Shown here in pieces: positions 7,208-14,492 of a stretch of 14,492 nt of DNA. Source of the stretch: Minisyncoccota bacterium. Its GTDB lineage: Bacteria; Patescibacteriota; Minisyncoccia; UBA6257; JAKLIH01. Where the stretch lies: contig JAQUZI010000012.1 in assembly GCA_028691405.1 (NCBI GenBank), positions 1,515 through 16,006 of the forward strand, in the 5' to 3' direction. Every line of letters starts with the position of its first letter. The stretch's first letter is position 1. The position numbers and the translations under genes were made by a program. The notes beneath the pieces are model-generated. The model was not told the origin of the DNA. It made no database searches and was given only the letters and a program-made list of their open reading frames with translations.

Positions 7208-9643
7208 ATGAAATACGATTTTAACAAAGTAGAGAAAAAATGACAAAAGAAATGGTCCAAGAATAAATATGAATGCTGAAAAGCTGATAATAATTCTAGA
7301 AAGCCTAGAAAGTATGTTTTAGGAATGTTTCCTTATCCTTCTGGAGCAGGATTGCATATGGGCCATGTAGAAGTTTATACTGGTACTGATATTTTGTCAC
7401 GTTATTATCGTCATAATGGGTTTAATGTTTTACATCCTATTGGCTGAGATGCTTTTGGTTTACCAGCTGAGGTTTATGCTTTGAAACATGGTATTCATCC
7501 AAGAGAAGCAGTTAAAAGAAATGTTAAACATTTTAGAGAGCAAATTGAAATGCTAGGTTTTTCTTATGATTGAAATCGTTTAGTTGATACAACTGATCCA
7601 GATTATTATAAATGAACACAATGAATGTTTTTGAAATTTTATGAGAAAGGATTAGCTTATGAGAAGGAAATGCCAGTTAATTTTTGTCCACATTGTCAGG
7701 CGGTTTTGGCTGATGAAGAAGTTGAATCAGGTAAATGTTTTAGATGTGGAAGTGATGTTGAAAGAAAAAATATCAAGCAATGAGTAATGAGAATTACTGA
7801 TTATGCGGAAAGATTATTAAAAGATATTGATAAATCTGGTTTAACAGAAAAAATCAAGACAATGCAAAAAAATTGAATTGGTAAATCAGAAGGGTATGAA
7901 TTTAATTTTAAATTAGAAAATTCAGAAAAAGAAGTTAAGGTATTTACAACAAGGTTAGATACTTTGTTTGGAGTTACATTTGTTGTATTGTCACCTGAGC
8001 ACCCAATTCTTAAAGAAATTATTAAAGGTGATAATAAAGAAAATGTATTAAAATATATTAAAAAATCAGCTCAGAAAAGTGATTTAGAAAGATTAGCTAA
8101 TGTTAAAGAAAAGACAGGTGTATTTACTGGTTGTTATGCTATAAATCCAGCTAATTATGAAAGAATTCCTATTTGAGTTTCTGATTATGTTTTAATGTCT
8201 TATGGAACAGGAGCAGTTATGGCTGTTCCAGGTCATGATAAACGTGATTTTGAATTTGCCAAAAAATTTAATTTAGAAGTTAAGACTGTTATTCAACCAG
8301 ACACAAACAAAGAGGTTGAAATGTATGATGGGGAAGGTATTTTAATTAATTCTGGTCCATTTACACATGCAGAGACTAGTGTTGCCAGAGACAAGATAGC
8401 TATATTTATTGGTGCTAAGAAAAAAATAAATTACAAAATGAGAGATTGAGTTTTTTCAAGACAAAGATTTTGAGGAGAGCCAATCCCTATAATCAAATGT
8501 CCAAAGTGTGGTAATGTTCCTTTGAAAGAAAAAGATTTACCTTTGAAATTGCCAAACGTTAAATCATATAAATCAGCTGAAAATGGATTATCGCCTTTAG
8601 AAAATGTTAAATCATGAGTAGAAGTTAAATGTCCTATTTGTGGCAGTAAAGCAAGAAGAGAAACAAATACTATGCCTCAATGAGCTGGTTCTTGTTGATA
8701 TTTTTTAAGATTTATTGATCCTAAGAACAAGAGAAGTTTCTTGGATATTAAAAAAGAGAAAAAATGAATGCCTGTTAATATATATATTGGTGGAGTTGAG
8801 CATGCGGTAACTCATTGAATTTATGCTCGATTTTGACAAAAGGTTTTGTATGATTTAAAATTAGTATCTCATAGCGAGCCATTTGAATATACTATTAATC
8901 AAGGTATAATTTTAGGTGAAGATGGAGAAAAGATGTCTAAATCAACAGGCAATGTTGTTAATCCAGAAGATATTGTTAAACAATATGGAGCAGATGTGTT
9001 GCGTGTTTTTGAAATGTTTTTAGGTCCATATACTGATTCTAAGCCTTGAAATGTGGATAATATATTAGGGGTAAAAAGATTTTTAGAAAAAACATGAAAT
9101 CTATATGCTAGTATTAGTTTAAATGAAGATAAAGAAGAAAGAAATACAGATAAGGCTGTTTTAAATAAACTGGAAGTTTTAAGACATAAAACTATTAAAA
9201 AAGTATCTGAGGATATTGAAAATGCGAAATTCAATACAGCTATTAGTTCAATGATGGAATATTTAAACGAACTTCATGATAGCTATAACAATGGGTATAA
9301 GATATTAAAGGATCATATAAAAACTTTTGTTGTTTTATTGTCCCCATTTGCACCTCATATGAGTGAAGAGATATGAAATACTCTTTTAGGGAATAAAAAA
9401 TCAATTCAAGCGGTGAAGTGGCCGGTTTATAAAGAAGAGATGATAATTGATAAGACAGTATCTTTGATAGTTCAAGTTAATGGTAAATTAAGAGATGTAA
9501 TTGAAATTGAAAAAGATATGTCTCAAGAAGAGGTAACTAAGATTGCATTAAATTTACAAAAAGTTCAAAATCATTTAGCTAATGGAGTAGCAATTAAAAA
9601 AGTTGTTTTTATACCTAACAAGACAATTAATTTTGTTGTTTAA
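7208..9643 (+). CDS. leuS: Leucyl-tRNA synthetase
   Basis: A class I synthetase of 811 residues that charges tRNA-Leu, slightly shorter than the E. coli enzyme (860). The HIGH box is HMGH at 50-53 in the typical FPYPSGAGLHMGH setting, and KMSKS is at 575-579. A Cys4-type zinc segment (FCPHC ... CFRCG) follows the first half of the Rossmann fold. The CP1 editing domain carries TTRLDTLFG and AVPGHDKRDFEFA, the region that hydrolyses mischarged norvaline and isoleucine. A second Cys pair set (CPKC ... CPICG) precedes MPQWAGSCWYFLRF. I count about 20 in-frame TGA codons and only two TGG; nearly all TGA codons lie at family Trp positions, so the gene is shredded under the standard code. It has no Shine-Dalgarno sequence and sits between thrS (19 nt) and lysS (23 nt), probably co-transcribed. 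Confidence 0.98.
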
Positions 9644-9666
9644 TTAAAAATATATAAAAAAATATA

Positions 9667-11094
9667 ATGAGTGGTTTAGATGATATAATACAAGAACGTA
9701 TTTCTAAAAAAGAAAAATTAATGAATAACAATATTAATCCTTATCCAGAATTAGTGGATAAGATTGATGATTTGGAAAATGTTTTAGATAAATTTGAAGA
9801 AGGGGAAAATGTAAAAATTGCTGGACGTATTATGTCAATTAGAGGGCATGGTGCTTTGATATTTTTTCATGTTAAAAATGATAATTTTAAAATTCAAGTA
9901 TTGCTTAAAAAAGATAAATTAGAAGATAAGTTTGATTTGTTTAAAGAGACAATTGATATTGGTGATTTTGTATACATACAAGGAAATTGCTTTTTAACAA
10001 AAACAAATGAAAAAACAATTGAAGCTGATGAGTGAAAAATTATATCTAAATCAATTAGGCCGATCCCAAGTGAATTTTATGGATTAGAGGATGTGGAAGA
10101 AAAATACAGGAAAAGATATTTAGATATTTTAATTAACAGTGAAACTAAAAGAGTTTTTGATTTACGTTGAAAAATTATTTATCAAATTAGAGAATTTTTA
10201 AATACAGAAAAATTTGTTGAAGTAGAAACGCCAGTATTGCAAGCTGTTTATGGGGGGACATTAGCTAAGCCGTTTTTAACACATTTAAATGACTTAGACA
10301 TGGATGTGTATTTAAGAATTGCCCCAGAAATGTTTTTAAAAAGAGTTTTAGTAAGTGGATATCCAAAGATTTTTGAAATTGCTAAATGTTTTAGAAATGA
10401 AAGCATTGATAGAGAACATAATCCAGAATTTACTTTACTTGAGTTGTATCAAGCTTTTGCTAATAAAGAGGATCTTATGAGTTTAATGGAAAATTTGTTT
10501 AAAATATTAGTTGAAAAAAATAATTTGCAAAAATATATTGATATTTCTGTTCCGTTTGAAAGATTGTCAATTATTGATTTTGTTAAAGAAAAAAGTGGAC
10601 TTGATTATTTTGAAAATACTTTAGATGAATTTACTAATTACTTAAAGAGTAATAAAATTGAAGTTGAAAAAGGCATGAGTAAGGCTAAAATGTTTGATGC
10701 GATATTTAAGAAATTTAGAAATGAAATTAAGGGACCATTGTTTGTTGTTGATCATCCAATTGATCTATCACCATTAGCAAAAACAAAGGATAGTGATGAA
10801 AGAATTGCTTCTCGTTTCCAATTATTGGTTGATGGTTTAGAGTTGTGTAATGGTTGATCAGAGTTAAATGATCCAGCTGAGCAAGCAAAAAGATTTAGAG
10901 AACAAGAAGAGAATAAAAAAGCAGGAGATAAAGAAGCACATCCATATGATAAAGATTTTATTGAGGCTTTAGAATATGGAATGCCAATGGCAGCCGGAAT
11001 TGGAATTGGAATTGATAGATTAATAACCGTATTAGCTGAAGCCCAGACACTAAGGGATACAATTATTTTTCCTTTTATGAAAAATATTAATTAA
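9667..11094 (+). CDS. lysS: Lysyl-tRNA synthetase, class II
   Basis: A 475-residue class IIb synthetase that charges tRNA-Lys, somewhat shorter than E. coli LysS (505). The N-terminal OB-fold anticodon-binding domain (about 45-130) contains VKIAGRIMSIRGHGALIFFH. Motif 2 is FRNE at 242-245 followed by HNPEFTLLELYQAFAN, and motif 3 ends GIGIGIDRL close to the C-terminus. YLRIAPEMFLKR and ELNDPAEQ are further LysRS signatures. Three TGA codons (10033, 10168, 10855) encode Trp and there is no TGG. The start is ATG 9667, 23 nt after leuS; the leader is pure A/T without a Shine-Dalgarno sequence. The unknown membrane-protein gene starts 6 nt downstream of its TAA, so all are likely on one transcript. 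Confidence 0.98.
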
Positions 11095-11100
11095 GTTCAG

Positions 11101-11733
11101 ATGAAAAAATTTGTTTTAAGTGTTTTAACAATATGCTTGTTTTTGATTTTAATTTATTTTTATCAAGATAGTTTTAATAATCCTAATATTGTTACAACTA
11201 CTAAAAAAATTGAAGATAAACAATTATCTTATGGCCTATCAGAAATAGGGGAAGCGTTTAATGAATTTAAATCAATATCAATACTATCTTCAGAATTTAA
11301 AAAGAATAAAGAAGGTTTGGAATTAGAAGAGAAAGAAGGTAGTTTGGTATATACTAGTGATATAGCTAATATAGGGATTAATTTAGAAAAAACATTGTTT
11401 GAGAATGATGAGAATTTAAATTTTGGTTTAGATTCTGAAGACAATGTGGTGGCTTTGTTTAACGGGAGTCAAAGTGGTAAAGATGTTGCTTTAATTGCGG
11501 TTTTTAGTAAAGATGATTATATGTGTGAACAACAGAAAGATAAAGATATAAAAGTTGGAGATAATGTATTTAGGTGTAGCGAAGATTGAGGAAACGATTA
11601 TACTTATACGGCTAGTTGTATTATTAATAAAGATAATTGATGTTATAACTTTGAGTATGTTTCATATGCGGATAAAGAAAATGTTATATCAGTCGAAGAC
11701 ATTTTGCTTAATAAAATATATTTTTTAAAATAG
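11101..11733 (+). CDS. Unknown membrane-anchored extracytoplasmic protein
   Basis: I do not recognise the family. The product has 210 residues, with two TGA codons (11587, 11638) read as Trp. It opens with MKK and a hydrophobic helix to about residue 20, a signal anchor or uncleaved signal peptide, and no lipobox is evident. The rest is acidic and hydrophilic, so it should lie outside the membrane. Four cysteines occur in the C-terminal third (in DYMCEQ, FRCSED, TASCII and NWCYNF), at a spacing that could make two disulfides. The N-terminus lacks the GFxxxE type IV pilin processing pattern. It lies 6 nt after lysS and 5 nt before ychF, so it is expressed with translation genes, but this says little about function. 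A lineage-restricted surface protein is my best guess. Confidence 0.82.
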
Positions 11734-11738
11734 ATATT

Positions 11739-12806
11739 ATGGATTTAAAAGTAGGAATTGTTGGTATGCCAAATGTTGGAAAGTCAACTTTATTTCAAAC
11801 ACTAACTAAAAAACAAGTAGATATTGCTAATTATCCTTTTTGTACAATTGAGCCTAATATTGGAGTTGTTTCTGTTCCTGATTATCGTTTGGATAAATTG
11901 GTTAATTTTAGTAATTCTAAGAAAGTAATACCAGCTATTGTTGAATTTGTTGATATTGCTGGTTTAGTAGAAGGCGCAAATAAAGGTGAGGGATTAGGAA
12001 ATCAATTTTTATCTCACATCAGAGAAGTTGATGCGGTGATATATGTATTAAGAGCTTTTGAAAACAATAATATTATTAATGTTTTAGAAAACATTGATCC
12101 AATTGAAGCTAAAAATATTTTAGATACAGAATTGTTATTAAAAGATTTAGATACAGTTGAAAAAAGATTGTTTTCTTTAGCTAAGGAAGTTAGAGCTGGT
12201 GGGGCTGATGCTAAAAAGGAATTAGCTGTTTTTGAAAAAATAAAAGATAATTTAAATAAAGGAATACAAATACGAGATGTTAATTTGGATGATAAGGAAA
12301 AGTTAATTTTGAAAAATTATGCATTTTTAACAAATAAACCTTGTTTGTATTTGCTAAATGGAGTTGATGAAGAAGTTGATCCAAAAATTATTTCTTTTTT
12401 TGAAAGTAATAATTATCCATATTTAATTATTGATATTAAAACTGAATTTGATGTTGTAAGCATGTCAAAAGAAGAAAGAGAAACATTGGGATTATCAATA
12501 GAAAGTGAATTAGATATATTAATTAGACGTAGTTACAAGTTGTTAAATTTAATTACATTCTTTACTACTGGGGAAGACGAGACAAGAGCTTGAACAATTA
12601 ATAATGGTACTTTAGCACCACAAGCTGGAGGGGTTATTCATACTGATTTTGAAACAAAATTTATTAAAGCAAGTGTTATTGATTGAAAAAAATTACTTGA
12701 TTGTGGTTCTTTTGAAAAAGCAAGAGCTTTAGGATTGATTAGAAGTGAAGGAAAAGAGTATATGGTCAATGATGGAGATGTGATAGAATTTAAACATGGA
12801 CAATAA
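11739..12806 (+). CDS. ychF: YchF/OLA1 family P-loop ATPase
   Basis: A 355-residue member of the Obg-related YchF family, which binds ATP in preference to GTP and associates with ribosomes. The P-loop GMPNVGKST is at 9-17, followed by NYPFCTIEPN, and the G3 motif DIAGL begins at 72 with the signature GANKGEGLGNQFLSHIRE. The base-recognition segment, usually NxxE-like, reads NGVDEE from 207. A coiled-coil arm follows G3. The C-terminal TGS domain (TFFTTGEDETRAWTINNG ... GGVIHTDFE ... DGDVIEF) is complete only when the TGA codons at 12591 and 12684 are Trp; RAWT is a family Trp position. The gene begins 5 nt after the unknown membrane-protein gene, with no Shine-Dalgarno sequence. Confidence 0.97.
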
Positions 12807-12817
12807 ATTATTATATA

Positions 12818-13534
12818 ATGGAAAAGCCAAAAGATAATAAAAAACAAATACCAGAATTTGAATTAGAAGTTTTCAAAAAATCAATTAAAAATTTTGAAAA
12901 TTCAATTACGCAATTGCAAGATAAAATAAAGAATCATGAGTATTCAGTTGTTGTTGGAGATGATATATCAGGGAGACTACCTGCTTTGGTAATCTATGGC
13001 CTACTAAAAAGAATTTATAAAAAAGACGGTGTAGACCAACCTAAAATATTGTTTTTTAAAGGCAAAAGATGGTTTTCTGAAAACAAAAAGAAAGAAGAGT
13101 GAAAAAAGAATTTAATAGAAGAGTTAAAGGATATTAAAGAAAAAGCTTTTATAAAAGAAAAAGAAAAAACTCTTTTGGTGACAGAATATATTCAAAACAA
13201 TAATACAATTTTAAATTTTATGGAACCGTTATATAAATCTGGTTTGCCTTATGATGTTTTATCGTTGTCAAGAAATATTGATGCAGAATATTTTAGAGAA
13301 GGAGAACTTAAGGTTTATGACGGAGGTATTGTAAGTAAGAAGTCGGAGGGAATTCCTTTTTGGCCAGATGTGACATTAAAATTGAGTGGGGTTAAAAGTC
13401 CAAAAAAAGAAGAAGAAGCAGAACCATTCGCATTGAGAAGAAAGAAAAATATTAAAAATGTTGCTATTGCCAGAAATGATGTTAAAAAAATGATAGATTA
13501 TTTAGAGGATTATTATTACAATTTAATTAAATAA
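12818..13534 (+). CDS. Unknown protein, possible degenerate phosphoribosyltransferase-like fold
   Basis: A 238-residue soluble protein joined across a TGA (13100) read as Trp; two other Trp codons are TGG. No family is recognised with confidence. A strand-loop segment YSVVVGDDISGRLPALVIYG (about 43-62) and a later strand TLLVTEYIQNNNTILNFMEP resemble the order of elements in type I phosphoribosyltransferases, but the acidic-acidic PRPP motif and its TGxT loop are not intact (VTEYIQNNNT). If the fold is right, binding of PRPP may be lost or altered. There is a basic, glutamate-rich linker at about 80-120 and a charged segment KKEEEAEPFALRRKKN near the C-terminus. It is 11 nt after ychF and 5 nt before tatD. 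The gene is real by length, spacing and composition; the function is open. Confidence 0.78.
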
Positions 13535-13539
13535 ATTAT

Positions 13540-14370
13540 ATGAAATTTTTTGATTCACATTGCCATTTACAATTTGAAGCTTTTGATGGATTAACAGAAT
13601 CTATAGTAAGTGATATGATTAAGAGTGATTCTAAAGCTATAATTGTTGGATCAAGCATTGAGAGCTCTAAAGAAGGAGTTTTATTAAGTAAGAAATATCC
13701 ACAATGCTTATATAGTTCAGTTGGAGTGCATCCAGTTCATAGTTTAGACTTTGAAATTTATAAAGATGGTAGTGAAAGAAAGGTAAGTGTAGAATATCCT
13801 CAAGATTTAAATAAATTGAGAGAATTGATTGATGATAATGTTAAAGCTATTGGTGAATGCGGTATTGATTTTTCTTATTTACGTGGTTTAAATGGGAATG
13901 ATGAACAAATTGCTGAATGAAAAGAGAAACAAATTAATTGTTTTAAATTTCAAATTAATTTAGCTAAAGAATTTAATTTACCATTGATTTTACATATTAG
14001 AAAAGAATATATGGTGGGATTAGATATATTAAATCAAATTAATTTTAAAGGTAAAGTTTTATTTCATTTTTTCAAAGGTAAATATTCTGATTTTGAAGAG
14101 ATATTAAAATATTCAAATTGTTATTTTAGTTTTTCCAATATTGTTACTTATGATAATTCTATGGATAAGGTATTAAAAGATATGCCTTTAGATAGGTTTA
14201 TGATTGAAACAGATGCTCCATATGTATCACCTATAGGCAAGAAAGGCGAAATTAACGAGCCAAAGAATGTTTTTTATGTTGCAGAGAAGATATCTAAAGT
14301 GAAAGACATGAATATTGAAGATGTTTTAGATATAAGTTATGACAATGCAATGAAGTTTTTTAATATTTAG
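13540..14370 (+). CDS. tatD: TatD family metal-dependent hydrolase / DNase
   Basis: A 276-residue protein of the amidohydrolase superfamily TIM-barrel type, typical in length for TatD (about 260). Metal ligands are visible in order: HxH in FDSHCH (His7, His9), Glu106 in GECGID, His152 in LHIRKE, His176 in LFHFFKG and Asp225 in ETDAPY. VGVHPVH and NEP near the end are further family marks. Family members act as 3'-5' nucleases in DNA repair or quality control, or as general deoxyribonucleases; the exact substrate here is unknown. The single TGA at 13918 encodes Trp. It is the last gene of the packed run, 5 nt after the preceding gene, and the tRNA-Ala promoter begins 5 nt beyond its stop. Confidence 0.95.
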
Positions 14371-14374
14371 TGTA

Positions 14375-14403
14375 TTTACATATGCTAAAAAATATGTTAA
14401 TAT
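14375..14403 (+). promoter_or_regulatory. Predicted extended -10 promoter for tRNA-Ala
   Basis: TTTACA (14375-14380) is separated by 17 nt from TAATAT (14398-14403), and TGT directly before the -10 makes it an extended -10. Predicted start is near 14410, about 5 nt before the mature tRNA. It has the same layout as the thrS promoter, which supports both calls. Confidence 0.65.
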
Positions 14404-14414
14404 ATTTAAACAAA

Positions 14415-14487
14415 GGGCCGTTGGCTCAGCTGGTAGAGCACCTGCTTTGCAAGCAGGGGGTCAGGAGTTCGAATCTCCTACGGTCCA
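14415..14487 (+). tRNA. tRNA-Ala (anticodon TGC)
   Basis: A 73-nt cloverleaf. The acceptor stem GGGCCGT (14415-14421) pairs with ACGGTCC (14480-14486), and the G-T pair at 3-70 is the classical alanine identity element. The discriminator is A. The anticodon stem CCTGC/GCAGG closes loop TTTGCAA, with anticodon TGC at 14448-14450. The T arm is AGGAG-TTCGAAT-CTCCT. CCA is not encoded (CAA follows the discriminator). It has its own predicted promoter just upstream. Confidence 0.98.
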
Positions 14488-14492
14488 CAAAA

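Noticed and set aside
505..12847. Minus-strand ORFs at 505-759, 2409-2660, 2835-3077, 3821-4015, 8899-9234, 11229-11444 and 12638-12847
   Set aside because: Each lies opposite a well-supported gene, has no recognisable motif, and arises from the AT-rich composition.
1789..14370. Broken genes or frameshifts (split lepA, thrS, leuS, lysS, ychF, tatD)
   Set aside because: All fragments of each gene are in the same frame and separated only by TGA at conserved Trp sites. They are intact genes under table 4, not pseudogenes.
1..14370. UGA as glycine (table 25, SR1/Gracilibacteria)
   Set aside because: UGA aligns with Trp, not Gly, in GAYWRG, IGWDAFG, MPQWAG, RAWT and GEVGW, while Gly in those same motifs is encoded by GGN.
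1..14370. A mycoplasma or other wall-less Mollicute
   Set aside because: The code fits, but MurJ, an FtsB/DivIC-like protein, a DUF4012-like tail and the lack of Shine-Dalgarno sequences fit poorly. Not fully excluded without rRNA.
1..14492. Insertion sequences, CRISPR arrays, att sites or origins
   Set aside because: No transposase, terminal inverted repeats, spaced direct repeats or DnaA-box clusters were seen on reading; long A/T runs are compositional.

Overview
The window is a compact, very AT-rich stretch of bacterial chromosome with every gene on the + strand. It reads correctly only if UGA is tryptophan (translation table 4). With UGA as stop, lepA, thrS, leuS, lysS, ychF, trxB and tatD all break into pieces. 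With UGA as Trp each becomes one full-length gene ending in TAA or TAG. UGA falls on family-invariant Trp positions (ThrRS GAYWRG, LeuRS IGWDAFG and MPQWAG, LepA GEVGW, YchF RAWT), so it is not glycine as in SR1/Gracilibacteria (table 25). I count about 42 in-frame UGA against about 8 UGG Trp codons, and no gene ends in TGA.

The organism is probably not a mycoplasma. It encodes MurJ (lipid II flippase), a short septum-initiator protein of the FtsB/DivIC kind, and apparently the tail of a DUF4012-like protein. ThrRS lacks its TGS domain, and none of the 11 visible gene starts has a Shine-Dalgarno sequence. This set is typical of Patescibacteria (CPR), Parcubacteria-like in particular. A Patescibacterium with UGA=Trp is my best reading. 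The lineage is inferred from gene content and recall, not from a database search or rRNA.

Layout. 1-3974: partial DUF4012-like gene, murJ, lepA and a septum-initiator gene, packed with a TAATG overlap or gaps of 1-8 nt. 3979-4129: tRNA-Gly(CCC) and tRNA-Thr(CGT) in the same run, followed by a TrxR-like flavoenzyme gene (to 5091). 5092-5277: the only real non-coding gap, holding an extended -10 promoter and a leader of about 130 nt with a stem-loop and a possible 23-codon ORF, ahead of thrS. 5278-11094: three aminoacyl-tRNA synthetase genes in a row (thrS, leuS, lysS). 11101-14370: an unknown membrane-anchored protein, ychF, an unknown protein with a faint phosphoribosyltransferase look, and tatD, separated by 5-11 nt. 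14375-14487: a second extended -10 promoter and tRNA-Ala(TGC).

Most genes serve translation (LepA, ThrRS, LeuRS, LysRS, YchF, three tRNAs). The first block adds cell-wall and division functions. No mobile elements, CRISPR arrays, rRNA genes or minus-strand genes were seen. The main points for follow-up are the genetic code with this gene content, the thrS leader, the altered NADPH site of the TrxR-like protein, and initiation without Shine-Dalgarno sequences.
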